Numbered from the stretch's first letter, positions 26,894 to 37,619 are shown. The stretch is 64,000 bases of DNA from Rhodobacterales bacterium (GCA_003249215.1 QKJR01000079.1:62001-126000); one strand, 5' to 3'. Numbers and translations: made by a program. Notes: generated by a model from the letters alone, not told the origin.

Positions 26894-27552
26894 CAGCGCG
26901 AGCCCTCGGTCAGGCGGCGCTTCACATAGCTCTGCACATGGTCGATCATCGGCTTCATATGCGCCTCGTCGTCCTTGAAGAAGTGATCCGCGCCCTCGAT
27001 TTCCTCGTGGGTGATGGTGATCCCCTTCTGCTCGCGCAGCTTGCTGACGAGGTTCGCGGTGTCCTTGGGCGGCGCCACGCGGTCCATCGTGCCGTTGATG
27101 ATCAGACCCGACGAGGGGCAGGGCGCGAGGAAGCTGAAATCATACATGTTCGCGGGCGGCGCCACGCTGATGAAGCCGGTGATCTCGGGGCGGCGCATCA
27201 GAAGCTGCATCCCGATCCAGGCGCCGAAGGAGAAGCCCGCGACCCAGCAATGCTTCGAGTTCGGGTTCATCGCCTGCAGGTAATCGAGCGCCGAGGCCGC
27301 ATCCGAGAGCTCGCCCAGCCCCTGATCGTATTCGCCCTGGCTGCGCCCCACGCCGCGGAAGTTGAATCGCAGCACGGTGAAGCCGATCTTGTGAAAGGCA
27401 TAATGCAGATTATAGACGACCCGGTTGTTCATCGTGCCGCCGAATTGCGGATCGGGATGCAGGATGATGGCGATGGGCGCGTCGGGGGCGGGTTGCGGAT
27501 GGTAACGGCCCTCGAGACGTCCTTCGGGGCCGGGGAAAATGACTTCGGGCAT
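26893..27552 (-). CDS. Alpha/beta hydrolase (COG2945-type)
   Basis: The 219-residue protein has the alpha/beta hydrolase order: a strand followed by HPDPQFGGTMNN (oxyanion region), a nucleophile elbow in AGFSFGAWIG (Ser between Phe residues), an acid in GTMDRVAPP, and the His in EGADHFF near residue 195. This set is typical of small COG2945 hydrolases. The start MPEVIFPGPEGRLEGRYH is characteristic. It leads a three-gene operon with the 81-residue protein and the HD phosphohydrolase. It diverges from iscR across about 240 bases that show no other gene. The substrate is unknown. Confidence 0.88.
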   Translation of the reverse strand: MPEVIFPGPEGRLEGRYHPQPAPDAPIAIILHPDPQFGGTMNNRVVYNLHYAFHKIGFTVLRFNFRGVGRSQGEYDQGLGELSDAASALDYLQAMNPNSKHCWVAGFSFGAWIGMQLLMRRPEITGFISVAPPANMYDFSFLAPCPSSGLIINGTMDRVAPPKDTANLVSKLREQKGITITHEEIEGADHFFKDDEAHMKPMIDHVQSYVKRRLTEGSR

Positions 27553-27796
27553 CGTGTCTCGCCTGTTCCAACATCTGACCCCGCCTGCGACCCTGGCTCA
27601 GCTTGACGCATGAGCGCGAAGACCCTAGGACGGGGCGAAAGCCGGCCGGTGGCCGGAATTCGGGTTCAGTTGAGTTAAGCGGAGCGGGGCGCCGCGTCAA
27701 TGCTTTGCGGGGCGCTTTGCCGGTCCTGACGGGCCACGCAGGCGGGACGACGGGCCGCCGGGCAGCCGCGGACAGGGTATCGAGCGGGGGGCGGAG

Positions 27797-28255
27797 ATGA
27801 AACTTTCGACGAAGGGACGGTACGCGATGGTGGCGCTGGTCGATCTGGCGACCGTGCCGGGCGGCCACATGACCTCGCTGGCCGAGATCTCTCGGCGGCA
27901 AGATATTTCGTTGCCCTATCTCGAGCAGCTCTTCGTGCGGCTGCGCCGTGCGGGGCTCGTGGCCTCGGTGCGGGGCCCGGGGGGCGGCTACAAGCTGGCC
28001 AAGGAGCCCGCTGACATTCGCATCTCAGAGGTCTTCGAGGCGGTCGATGAGACGGTCAGCGCGCTGCATGTCGGTGCCGGCGCCTCGGGCGGGATCTCGG
28101 GCTCGCGCGCGCAATCGCTCGCCAACCGCCTGTGGGAAAGCCTGAGCGCGCAGGTCTTCGTCTTCCTGCATCAGACGACGCTCGAGGATGTGGTCAAGAA
28201 CGGGCTCAAGCCCTGCCCGGCGGTGCCCACGCTCTTCTCTGTCGTGGACGAATAA
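27797..28255 (+). CDS. iscR: Rrf2-family regulator IscR, single-cysteine type
   Basis: The 152-residue regulator has the Rrf2 winged helix (MKLSTKGRYAMVALVDLA, SLPYLEQLFVRLRRAGLV, VRGPGGGYKL). Classical IscR uses three cysteines to bind a [2Fe-2S] cluster. Here that loop (HVGAGASGGISGSRAQSLANRLW) has none, and the only Cys is Cys140 in GLKPCPAVP. Rhodobacter sphaeroides IscR is known to be of this single-Cys type and represses Fe-S assembly genes. It heads the suf cluster in this window, which supports the same role. The ATG at 27797 follows GGGCGGAG. A hairpin repeat separates it from the next gene. Confidence 0.93.
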   Translation: MKLSTKGRYAMVALVDLATVPGGHMTSLAEISRRQDISLPYLEQLFVRLRRAGLVASVRGPGGGYKLAKEPADIRISEVFEAVDETVSALHVGAGASGGISGSRAQSLANRLWESLSAQVFVFLHQTTLEDVVKNGLKPCPAVPTLFSVVDE

Positions 28256-28284
28256 TGCCTGCGGGCGGCGCATCGGACGGCTGC

Positions 28285-28382
28285 GGGACGCTCCGCGGGG
28301 AGTATTGTCGCCAAGAAAAAGCCCGCCAATCTTTTGGGATTTCCGTTTTTTCTTGGTGCAAATACTCCCGCCGGAGGCATCC
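28285..28382. repeat. Inverted repeat between iscR and the IscS-like gene, CCAAGAAAAA family
   Basis: GGACGCTCCGCGGGGAGTATT and CGCCAAGAAAAA on the left pair with TTTTTTCTTGGTGCAAATACT and CCGCCGGAGGCATCC on the right. It closely matches the element at 23752-23851. Placed inside the suf cluster, it could stop or reduce read-through from iscR, or act as an RNA processing site. Confidence 0.75.
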
Positions 28383-28409
28383 GGTCTCTCAACCCGAAAG
28401 GCCCTCTGA

Positions 28410-29486
28410 ATGAACCGCCTCTATCTTGACTGGAACGCGACGACGCCTCTACGCCCCGAGGCGAAGGCGGCGATGATCGCGGCGATGGAGGTGGTGGGGA
28501 ACCCCTCGAGCGTCCATGCCGAGGGGCGCGCGGCCAAGGCGCTGATCGAGCGGGCGCGCGCGCAGGTGGCGGCGGCGCTTGGCGCCGAGGGGGCCGATGT
28601 CATCTTCACCTCCGGCGCGACGGAGGCGGCGGCGCTGGGGCTTGGCGGGCGCGATCTTTCTTCGGCGCCGATCGAACATGATGCGGTTTCGGCCTGGTGC
28701 CGCGACGATCTTGTCGTCGATGGCTGGGGCAGGGTGGTCGTGCCCGATCCCGCGCGCGCCACGCTGCAGCTCGCCAATTCCGAGACCGGGGTGGTGCAGT
28801 ATCTGCCCGAGGGGCTCGCGCTCAGCGATCTGACCCAGGGCTTCGGCAAGCTGCCGATCGCCTTCAACTGGATGGGGATCACGGCGGGGATTGTCGCGGC
28901 GCACAAGCTTGGCGGGCCGAAGGGCGTGGGCGCGCTGATCGTGAAACGCGGCACCGATGTGGCGGCGCAGTTGCGGGGCGGCGGGCAGGAAATGGGGCGC
29001 CGCGCGGGGACCGAGAACCTGATCGGCATCGCCGGGTTCGGGGCGGCCGCCGAGGCTGCGGCGCGCGATCTGGCGGCCGGGGTCTGGGAGGAAGTTGCGG
29101 AAATTAGAAATATTCTAAAATCCGCACTGGAATACCCGACCAAAGATGTATATTTTCCCGGCTGGGAGACATCGGGAGACAGGCAGGCGGCGACGGGCGG
29201 GATGCCCGCGCTCCTCCCCAATACACTGTCGGTGATCAGCCCCGGCTGGAAGGGCGAGACGCAGGTGATGCGGATGGACCTGATGGGGTTCGCCGTATCG
29301 GCCGGCTCGGCCTGTTCCTCTGGCAAGGTCCGCGCGAGCCGGGTGCTCGCGGCGATGGGCTGGCCCGAGGATCAGGCGGGCTCTGCACTGCGGATCTCGA
29401 TCGGGCCGGGGATCGGACGGGATGACGTGTTGCGCTTTGCCGAAAGCTTTCGCGCAGCACATGAGAAACACCGCGCAAGACTTTGA
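28410..29486 (+). CDS. Cysteine desulfurase family protein (IscS/NifS-like)
   Basis: The 358-residue class V aminotransferase has the PLP lysine Lys166 in [12 protein letters not shown] and the persulfide cysteine Cys302 in [11 protein letters not shown], the group I (NifS/IscS) loop. It would release sulfur from cysteine for Fe-S assembly. It is somewhat shorter than IscS (about 400), and the usual IscS C-terminus that contacts IscU is missing. It lies between iscR and sufB and gives the cluster a second desulfurase besides SufS. The sufB start is 19 bases after its stop. Confidence 0.9.
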   Translation: MNRLYLDWNATTPLRPEAKAAMIAAMEVVGNPSSVHAEGRAAKALIERARAQVAAALGAEGADVIFTSGATEAAALGLGGRDLSSAPIEHDAVSAWCRDDLVVDGWGRVVVPDPARATLQLANSETGVVQYLPEGLALSDLTQGFGKLPIAFNWMGITAGIVAAHKLGGPKGVGALIVKRGTDVAAQLRGGGQEMGRRAGTENLIGIAGFGAAAEAAARDLAAGVWEEVAEIRNILKSALEYPTKDVYFPGWETSGDRQAATGGMPALLPNTLSVISPGWKGETQVMRMDLMGFAVSAGSACSSGKVRASRVLAAMGWPEDQAGSALRISIGPGIGRDDVLRFAESFRAAHEKHRARL

Positions 29487-29505
29487 TGCGGAAAGGAAAG
29501 TGGCG

Positions 29506-31020
<1,515 letters not shown>

Positions 31021-31122
31021 GGCAGTCCGCCGCAGGACATGGTTTTCCCATCCCCTTGCCCCATTTCGGGCAAGATCGGGTGGTTATGTCGGCTCAGCAC
31101 TTGAGAGGAGCCGGCCCCGCCC

Positions 31123-31668
31123 ATGTCCGTTTCGACCACCAACTTCTCCGACCGGCTCGCCCGGATCGAGCAGACCCGTCTGCGTCACGCCGGGACGATC
31201 GCGCTGCATGTCGGCGATCAGGAGGTCTATGTCCGCTCGCTCGAGGCGCTCAAGCCGAGGGAAAGCGTGGGCGGCCGGATCCTGCACAACATCCTCTATC
31301 CGCTGAGCTTTGTCGTCGCCTTTGCGATCGGCGCGATCTCGCTGCCGATCTCGGTGGCGATCCGCGCGCGCATCGTGGCCTATCCCGGCGTCGAGGAGGC
31401 CGCGACGGGCGATGCGCCTTTGCTGCTCGCGCTCGCGCTCGGCATGATGACCTCCTTCGTGCTGTCGCAGGCCTTCCGGCTCAGCTCGAAGGAGCTCGCG
31501 ACCGCGCAGGCGATCGGCGTCTGGGCCGCGATCTGCACGATGCACAACCTCGCCTTCTGGATGCCCGACCTCTCGGCGCTCGTTTTCACCCCGGAATGGG
31601 TGAGCCTGCAGACGCATCTCGCGACGCCCGACACCTTCATGTTCCGCGGTCTCGTCTTCCAGTTCTGA
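31123..31668 (+). CDS. Membrane protein of unknown function inside the suf operon
   Basis: The 181-residue protein has a soluble N-terminal region (RHAGTIALHVGDQEVYVRSLEALKPR) and then three to four hydrophobic segments (ILYPLSFVVAFAIGAISLPISVAI, LLLALALGMMTSFVLSQAF, AIGVWAAICTMHNLAFW). No family is recognised. It lies between sufB and a methyltransferase-like gene, on the same strand and with short gaps, so it is probably part of the suf transcript. GAGAGGAG lies 13 bases before the ATG. Confidence 0.75.
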   Translation: MSVSTTNFSDRLARIEQTRLRHAGTIALHVGDQEVYVRSLEALKPRESVGGRILHNILYPLSFVVAFAIGAISLPISVAIRARIVAYPGVEEAATGDAPLLLALALGMMTSFVLSQAFRLSSKELATAQAIGVWAAICTMHNLAFWMPDLSALVFTPEWVSLQTHLATPDTFMFRGLVFQF

Positions 31669-31705
31669 GCCCCGACGCAAGCCCTGACTGGGCGAGGGGG
31701 TGCGC

Positions 31706-32329
31706 ATGAGCCTGCGCCCCGTCTCGCAACCCGATGCGCAGGACGCGCCCGAGCGTCCGGTTCTGACCCTGCCCGAGGCGGAGGCCGAGGCGCTGCGCGC
31801 GGCCTATCATCGGGCCAAGGTGATCCTTGAATACGGGTCCGGCGGCTCGACCGCGGTCGCCGCCGACATGCCGGGCAAGACGGTCTTCTCGGTCGAGAGC
31901 GATCGCGACTGGATGACCGGGATGGAGCGCTGGTTCGCCGCCAACCCACCCGCGGCCGAGGTGATCCTGCATCACGGCGATATTGGGCCGACCCGCGACT
32001 GGGGCCATCCGGCCTCGGAGGCGAGCTTCCGCCGCTGGCCGCTCTATCCGGTGTCGGTCTGGGACCGGGCCGATTTCCGTCATCCCGATGTCGTGCTGAT
32101 CGACGGGCGCTTCCGGGCGGCCTGTTTCCTGACCACACTCTTTCGCATCACCCGACCGGTTACCGTCCTGTGGGACGATTACGCCGGCCGCCCCGCCTAT
32201 CACGAGATGGAAACCTTCAGCCCCCGCACCGGCATGGTCGGGCGGATGGCGATCTTCGATCTCGAACCCGCAAGCATTCCGGCCGCCAAGCTCGGCCAGA
32301 TCCTGACCACCTATTTGCGCGCGATGTAA
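31706..32329 (+). CDS. Class I methyltransferase-like protein inside the suf operon
   Basis: The 207-residue protein has a Rossmann-type start VILEYGSGGSTAVAADM followed by VFSVESDRDW, the usual order for an S-adenosylmethionine-binding motif I and acidic motif II. HPDVVLIDGRFRAACFLTTL and VLWDDYAGRP fit later strands. Members of this type can also be catalytically inactive, so the function is open. The ATG at 31706 follows GAGGGGG; the GTG at 31700 would add two residues. It sits 28 bases before sufC and is likely co-transcribed. Confidence 0.75.
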   Translation: MSLRPVSQPDAQDAPERPVLTLPEAEAEALRAAYHRAKVILEYGSGGSTAVAADMPGKTVFSVESDRDWMTGMERWFAANPPAAEVILHHGDIGPTRDWGHPASEASFRRWPLYPVSVWDRADFRHPDVVLIDGRFRAACFLTTLFRITRPVTVLWDDYAGRPAYHEMETFSPRTGMVGRMAIFDLEPASIPAAKLGQILTTYLRAM

Positions 32330-32357
32330 GCGCGCCGCCGTACTGAAAGGCCCAAAG

Positions 32358-33128
32358 ATGTTGGAAATCAAGAACCTGCACGTCAAACTTGAAGAAGAAG
32401 ACAAGGTGATCCTGAAGGGGGTCGACCTGACCGTCGAGACCGGCAAGGTCCATGCGATCATGGGGCCGAACGGCTCGGGCAAGTCGACGCTGTCCTATGT
32501 CCTTTCGGGGCGCGACGGCTATGAGGTGACCGAGGGATCGGCCACGCTCGACGGCGCCGAACTGCTGGAGATGGAGCCCGAAGAGCGCGCCTCGGCGGGC
32601 CTGTTCCTCGCCTTCCAATACCCGGTCGAGATCCCGGGCGTGGGCAACATGACCTTCCTGCGCACGGCGGTGAACGCGCAGCGCAAGGCGCGCGGCGAGG
32701 AAGAACTCAGCGCGGGCGAGTTCCTCAAGGTGGTGCGCCAAAAGGCGGCAACCCTCAAGATCGACGCCGACATGCTCAAGCGTCCGGTCAACGTGGGCTT
32801 CTCAGGCGGCGAAAAAAAGCGTAACGAAATCCTGCAGATGGCGATGCTCGAGCCGAAGATGTGCATCCTCGACGAGACCGACTCCGGCCTCGACGTCGAC
32901 GCGATGCGGCTCGTTGCCGATGGCGTTAACGCGCTGCGCGACGCCGGGCGCAGCTTCCTCGTGATCACCCACTATCAGCGCCTGCTCGACCATATCAAAC
33001 CCGATGTCGTCCACATCATGGCAGACGGACGGATCATCAAGACCGGCGGCCCCGAGCTCGCGCTCGAGGTCGAGAAGAACGGCTATGCCGAGATCCTGGC
33101 CGAGCACGGGATCGAGGGGGTGCTCTGA
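32358..33128 (+). CDS. sufC: Fe-S cluster assembly ATPase SufC
   Basis: The 256-residue ABC-type ATPase has Walker A GPNGSGKST near residue 35, the SufC signature FSGGEKKRNEI and Walker B MCILDETDSGLD, followed by the switch His in VITHYQRLLD. SufC powers conformational change of the SufBCD scaffold in the cytoplasm. It overlaps sufD by one base (TGATG), suggesting coupled translation. Confidence 0.97.
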   Translation: MLEIKNLHVKLEEEDKVILKGVDLTVETGKVHAIMGPNGSGKSTLSYVLSGRDGYEVTEGSATLDGAELLEMEPEERASAGLFLAFQYPVEIPGVGNMTFLRTAVNAQRKARGEEELSAGEFLKVVRQKAATLKIDADMLKRPVNVGFSGGEKKRNEILQMAMLEPKMCILDETDSGLDVDAMRLVADGVNALRDAGRSFLVITHYQRLLDHIKPDVVHIMADGRIIKTGGPELALEVEKNGYAEILAEHGIEGVL

Positions 33129-34414
33129 TGACGGCTGTCGAAAAGCAAAGCCCGATCGAGGCGCGGCTCGCCGCGCTCGACCTGCCCAAGGGCGGCGCCT
33201 TCGGGGCCGCGCGCGAGGCGGCGCTGGCGCGGTTCACCGCGATGGGCCTGCCGGGGCGGCGCGACGAATACTGGCGCTGGACCGATCCGGCGAGCCTGAA
33301 CGCGCCCACGCCTGTCGTGGCAAAATCCTTTGATTCCAGTGACGAAGCGCCCGTCTTTAACACGATCGACCGGCTGAAACTGGTCTTCGTCGACGGGGTG
33401 TTTGATGCCGCGGCCTCGGATGCGCCCGAGCTCGCCGGGGTCGAGATCACCCGCCTTGCCGAGGCAGCGGATATCCATTGGGCCACCGGCCTTTACGGCA
33501 GCCTCGAGGCCGCCGGTCAGTCGCCTGTCGCGCGTCCCTTCGCGGCGCTGAACACGGCGGCGGCGACGGATGGCGTGTTGATCCGGGTCACGGGCCGAGC
33601 TGCGCGCCCGGTAAGTCTGATTTATGTCCATAAATCAGAAGCTTCCGACCCGATCTTGCACCATGTCGTGAAGCTCGAACCGGGCGCCGAACTGACCCTG
33701 CTCGAGAACGGCCCGGCCGGTGCGCGGTTCAACAAGGTGCTCGAGGTCGACGTGGCCGAGGGCGCGCGCTTCCACCATGTGCGGATGCAGGGGCGCGACC
33801 ACGAACGCCGTGCGATCACCCATATCTTCGCCCGCGTCGGCGAAGGCGCGCTGTTCAAGAGCTTCACGCTGACCGCCAATGGCGTTCTGACTCGCAACGA
33901 GGTGGTGATCGACATCACCGGCGACGACGCGATGGCCCATGTCGCGGGCGCGGCCTTGGGCGATGGGGCGACCGGTGCCTTCACCCATGACGACACCGTC
34001 TTCGTCACCCATGGCGCCGAGCGCGGCGAGAGCCGTCAGGTGTTCAAGAAGGTGCTGAAACACGGCGCCGTCGGCACCTTCCAGGGCAAGATCCTGGTGA
34101 AACCGGGCGCGCAGAAGACCGATGGCTATCAGATCAGCCAGTCGCTGCTTCTGGACGACGACAGCCAGTTCCTCGCCAAGCCCGAGCTCGAGATCTATGC
34201 CGACGACGTGAAATGCTCGCATGGCTCGACCACCGGCGCCATCGACGACACGGCACTGTTTTATCTGCGCTCGCGCGGGGTGCCGATGGATGAGGCGGTG
34301 GCGCTGATGGTCATTTCCTTCCTCGCCGATGCGATCGAGGAGATTGAGGACGAGACGATCAAGGCCGAGGTTCTCGACCGTCTCGAAGCCTGGCTCGCGC
34401 GGCACCGGGGGTGA
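33128..34414 (+). CDS. sufD: Fe-S cluster assembly protein SufD
   Basis: The 428-residue protein is the SufB-like partner in the SufBCD complex. The N-terminal helical region includes GLPGRRDEYWRWTDP, typical of SufD, and the C-terminal beta-helix includes YADDVKCSHGSTTGAIDDTALFYLRSRG, the conserved family signature with the Cys and His at the SufB-SufD interface. Its start is coupled to the sufC stop. A small Yip1-like gene begins six bases after its stop. Confidence 0.95.
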   Translation: MTAVEKQSPIEARLAALDLPKGGAFGAAREAALARFTAMGLPGRRDEYWRWTDPASLNAPTPVVAKSFDSSDEAPVFNTIDRLKLVFVDGVFDAAASDAPELAGVEITRLAEAADIHWATGLYGSLEAAGQSPVARPFAALNTAAATDGVLIRVTGRAARPVSLIYVHKSEASDPILHHVVKLEPGAELTLLENGPAGARFNKVLEVDVAEGARFHHVRMQGRDHERRAITHIFARVGEGALFKSFTLTANGVLTRNEVVIDITGDDAMAHVAGAALGDGATGAFTHDDTVFVTHGAERGESRQVFKKVLKHGAVGTFQGKILVKPGAQKTDGYQISQSLLLDDDSQFLAKPELEIYADDVKCSHGSTTGAIDDTALFYLRSRGVPMDEAVALMVISFLADAIEEIEDETIKAEVLDRLEAWLARHRG

Positions 34415-34420
34415 ACCGCG

Positions 34421-34939
34421 ATGGCGGCGGTCGATGACATCCTGCGCAGCTACCGCGCGCCGCGCGCGGTGGTGCGCGCCCATCTGGCGCATCCGCGCGC
34501 GGAGCCTCGGGCCTTCAGCTTTCTCGCAGCGGCGTTGATCGTGATGTTCGTCGGCCAATGGCCGCGGCTCTCGCGGGTTGCCTTCGAGAACCCCGATCAG
34601 CCGCTGCCTGCGCTCTTGCTCGGCACCGCGCTCGCGCTCGGGGCGATGGTGCCGGTCTTCTACCTGCTCGCCGCGCTTGCGCATCTGCTGGCGCGGGCCT
34701 TCGGCGGGCGGGGCGATTTCTATCGTGCGCGGGTCGCGCTCTTCTGGGCGCTGCTCGCCGCGGCGCCGCTCATGCTGTTTCAGGGCCTCGTCGCCGGGTT
34801 CATCGGCGCGGGCGCGCAACAGACGCTGGTCAGTGTCGCGGTCTTTGCTATTTTCGCGCTGATCTGGGGCGCCGGGATCCGCGTGGCGGAATTCGAGCGG
34901 CCCGAGGTCGGGGTGAAAACCGGGCAGGAGCAGGGATGA
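34421..34939 (+). CDS. Yip1-like membrane protein (suf cluster, first copy)
   Basis: The 172-residue protein has about four to five hydrophobic segments (FLAAALIVMFVGQWPRLS, LLLGTALALGAMVPVFYLLAALAHLLA, ALFWALLAAAPLMLFQGLVAGFI) like bacterial Yip1-family proteins. It lies six bases after sufD and overlaps the next gene by four bases (ATGA). The two neighbours probably form a membrane pair. No role in Fe-S assembly is established. Confidence 0.75.
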   Translation: MAAVDDILRSYRAPRAVVRAHLAHPRAEPRAFSFLAAALIVMFVGQWPRLSRVAFENPDQPLPALLLGTALALGAMVPVFYLLAALAHLLARAFGGRGDFYRARVALFWALLAAAPLMLFQGLVAGFIGAGAQQTLVSVAVFAIFALIWGAGIRVAEFERPEVGVKTGQEQG

Positions 34940-35526
34940 TGACGCTCGAGGATCTGAAGGCGCTGGTCTGGATGACGCTGCGCCGCCCGCAGGAGGCAGC
35001 CGCGGCGCTGCTCGGGCTCGGCCTACCGATGCAGGCGCGGCTGCTGGCGCTCGGGGTGGTGGTGACGCTCTCGGCCGCACTCGGCACCGCGGGCGAGATC
35101 CTGTTCACCTTCGTCACCAAGCTCGATCTGGGTCCGACGCAATCGCCGCTGCCGCTCGCGATCATTCAGGGGGCGTTGCTGCTTTACGGGGCGGTGATGA
35201 TCACCTTCATCGGCCAGCGTGCGGGCGGCCGGGGCGGATTTGCCGATGCGCTGCTGCTGCTCGTCTGGATCGAATTCGTGCTGATCCTCGGCCAGGTCGT
35301 GCAGATGCTGGTGATGGCGCTGATGTTCCCGATGGTGGCGGTGGTGCTTACCCTCGTGCTCTTCGGGCTGATGTTCTGGCTGCTGGTGAATTTCATCGCC
35401 GTGCTGCACGGGTTCAAAAATCTCTTCGCGGTCGGGGCGGGGGTGGTGGCGGGCTTCTTCGCCAGTGCGCTTCTCGCCGGGATCGTCTTCGTCACGCTCG
35501 GGATCGTGCCGGTTCCGGCGCCCTGA
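34936..35526 (+). CDS. Yip1-family membrane protein (suf cluster, second copy)
   Basis: The 196-residue protein has about five hydrophobic segments and a Yip1-type pattern (LLWMTLRRP-like start, LLALGVVVTLSAALGTAG, VVLTLVLFGLMFWLLVNFIAVLHGF). The ATG at 34936 overlaps the stop of the first Yip1-like gene. The next gene, sufS, begins after 23 bases. The function is unknown; the operon suggests a link to Fe-S assembly or envelope stress. Confidence 0.78.
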   Translation: MMTLEDLKALVWMTLRRPQEAAAALLGLGLPMQARLLALGVVVTLSAALGTAGEILFTFVTKLDLGPTQSPLPLAIIQGALLLYGAVMITFIGQRAGGRGGFADALLLLVWIEFVLILGQVVQMLVMALMFPMVAVVLTLVLFGLMFWLLVNFIAVLHGFKNLFAVGAGVVAGFFASALLAGIVFVTLGIVPVPAP

Positions 35527-35549
35527 CCGAGCCCAACTGAGGATACGTC

Positions 35550-36770
35550 ATGTTCGATGTCGACAAGATCCGGGCCGATTTCCCGATCCTGAGCCGCGAG
35601 GTGAACGGCCGGCCGCTCGTCTATCTCGACAATGGTGCCTCGGCGCAGAAGCCGCGGGCGGTGATCGAGGCGATCACCAATGCCTACTCCCATGAATACG
35701 CCAATGTTCACAGGGGCTTGCATTACCTTTCTAATGTGGCCACCGAGAAATATGAGGGCGTGCGCGGGATCGTCGCGCGCTTCCTCCACGCCCCCTCCGA
35801 GCATGAGATCGTCTTTACCACCGGCACGACAGAGGGGATCAACCTCGTCTCTTACGGCTGGGCCGCGCCGCGGATGCAAGCGGGCGACGAGATCGTGCTG
35901 AGCGTGATGGAGCATCACGCCAATATCGTGCCCTGGCATTTCCTGCGCGAGCGGCAGGGCGTGGTGCTGAAATGGGTCGAGCCTGAGGCCGATGGCAGCC
36001 TCGATGCCGCCAAGGTGCTCGAGGCGGTTGGGCCGCGCACGAAGCTGATCGCGGTCACCCATATGTCGAACGTGCTCGGGACGCTGGTCGATGTGAAAAC
36101 CGTCTGCGCGGGCGCGCGCGCCTTGGGCGTGCCGGTGCTGGTCGACGGCTCGCAGGCCTCGGTGCATATGCCCGTCGATGTCGCCGATATCGGCTGTGAC
36201 TTCTACGCGATCACCGGACATAAGCTATACGGACCAAGCGGTTCCGGGGCGATCTTCATCCGGGCCGAGCGGCTGGAGGAGATGCGTCCCTTCCTCGGTG
36301 GTGGCGATATGATCCATGAGGTCCACCGCGACCGTGTGACCTATGCCAAGCCCCCGATGCGCTTCGAGGCGGGGACGCCCGGCATCGTGCAGCAAATCGG
36401 GATGGGGGTTGCGCTCGACTATCTGATGGGCATCGGCATGGCCAATGTGGCCGCCCACGAGGCCGATCTGCGCGCCTATGCCGAGGCGCGGCTCAATGGG
36501 CTCAACTGGCTCAACATTCAGGGGCAGGCGCCGCAGAAGGGGGCGATCTTCTCGCTCACCCTCGACGGCCCGGCCCATGCCCATGACATCTCGACCATCC
36601 TCGACAAGCGCGGGATCGCGGTGCGTGCGGGCACCCATTGCGCGATGCCGCTGATGGACTGGCTCGGCGTTTCGGCCACGGCGCGGGCCTCGTTCGGGAT
36701 GTACAATACCCGGGCCGAGGTCGATGCGCTGGTCTCGGGGCTCGAGCTCTGCCACGAGCTTCTGGGCTGA
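35550..36770 (+). CDS. sufS: Cysteine desulfurase SufS
   Basis: The 406-residue PLP enzyme releases sulfur from cysteine for the SufBCD system. The PLP lysine is Lys225 in ITGHKLYGPSG and the persulfide cysteine is Cys364 in RAGTHCAMPLMD, the SufS (group II) loop. The N-terminus FDVDKIRADFPILSREVNG is typical. Its partner SufE or SufU, normally needed for sulfur transfer, is not seen in this part of the cluster. The gene follows the Yip1-like pair. Confidence 0.95.
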   Translation: MFDVDKIRADFPILSREVNGRPLVYLDNGASAQKPRAVIEAITNAYSHEYANVHRGLHYLSNVATEKYEGVRGIVARFLHAPSEHEIVFTTGTTEGINLVSYGWAAPRMQAGDEIVLSVMEHHANIVPWHFLRERQGVVLKWVEPEADGSLDAAKVLEAVGPRTKLIAVTHMSNVLGTLVDVKTVCAGARALGVPVLVDGSQASVHMPVDVADIGCDFYAITGHKLYGPSGSGAIFIRAERLEEMRPFLGGGDMIHEVHRDRVTYAKPPMRFEAGTPGIVQQIGMGVALDYLMGIGMANVAAHEADLRAYAEARLNGLNWLNIQGQAPQKGAIFSLTLDGPAHAHDISTILDKRGIAVRAGTHCAMPLMDWLGVSATARASFGMYNTRAEVDALVSGLELCHELLG

Positions 36771-36893
36771 GCGACCGGGTCTTCGGGCCCGGGCGCCTTA
36801 CGACCAATGGCCAAGGGGGGCGGCATTGCTCCTCGGTCGCGCACCGCTATCCTGTCCAGCAGTCGTTTACTGTGCTCCGCTGAAGGGGATCTC

Positions 36894-37496
36894 ATGCCCG
36901 ATTTCGACCGTTCGCCCGAGGGGCTGGCCTTTTCCCCCGCGGTTCTGGCCGCACAAGAGCGGCTCGGAGGGCGCGAGCGCTATCGCACTGCCGAATGGCC
37001 GATCGACATCTCGCGCGATCTGGCGCAGTTCATCGCCACCCAGCGCAGCCTGTTTCTGGCCACCGCTAGCGCCGCGGGCCAGCCCTATGTGCAGCATCGC
37101 GGCGGCCCGCCCGGCTTTCTGCAGGTGCTCGACAGCCGCACGCTCGGCATGGCCGATCTGCCCGGCAATCAGCAATATATCACCATCGGGAACCTGTCGG
37201 AGAACGACCGGGTCGAGCTCTTTCTGATCGACTACATGCACCGCAAGCGGGTGAAGATCTGGGGCCGCGGGCGGATGGTCGAGGATGACCCGGTGCTGGT
37301 CGAGCGGCTCAAGATGCCGGGCAACCCGCCCTGGACCTCGCGGGCGCTGCTGATCACGGTCGAGGCCTGGGATGTGAACTGCCCGCAGCATATCCCGCAG
37401 CGCTTCGAGGCCGCGGATGTCGCCGCCGCCATCGAGGAGCGTGAGCGCAAGATCGCCGCACTCGAGGCGGAACTGGCCGCGCTGCGCGGGCAATAA
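36894..37496 (+). CDS. Pyridoxamine 5'-phosphate oxidase family flavoprotein-like protein
   Basis: The 200-residue protein has the PNPOx split-barrel features: SLFLATASAAGQPYVQHRGGPPGF, an inner strand with YITIGNLSENDRVELFLIDY and RVKIWGRGRMVED. The C-terminal helix (ERERKIAALEAELAALRG) is a likely coiled coil. Members bind FMN, F420 or heme, and this ligand cannot be told. The ATG at 36894 follows AAGGGGA, and the longer upstream frame has no family features. It trails the suf genes by 123 bases; membership of the operon is uncertain. Confidence 0.82.
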   Translation: MPDFDRSPEGLAFSPAVLAAQERLGGRERYRTAEWPIDISRDLAQFIATQRSLFLATASAAGQPYVQHRGGPPGFLQVLDSRTLGMADLPGNQQYITIGNLSENDRVELFLIDYMHRKRVKIWGRGRMVEDDPVLVERLKMPGNPPWTSRALLITVEAWDVNCPQHIPQRFEAADVAAAIEERERKIAALEAELAALRGQ

Positions 37497-37542
37497 GCGC
37501 GCAATCCCGCCGGATCGGCGCGTCGAAAAACGGGCGGGGGAG

Positions 37543-37619
37543 TGGCGCACCCAGCACGATTCGAACGTGCGGCCTTTGCCTTCGGAGGGCAACGCTCTAT
37601 CCAGCTGAGCTATGGGTGC
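37543..37619 (-). tRNA. tRNA-Arg (anticodon CCG)
   Basis: On the minus strand the acceptor arms GCACCCA and TGGGTGC, the loop CTCCGAA in the TTGCC/GGCAA stem, and the T arm GTTCGAATC form a complete cloverleaf. Discriminator G and CCA are encoded. Anticodon CCG reads CGG codons. Confidence 0.96.
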
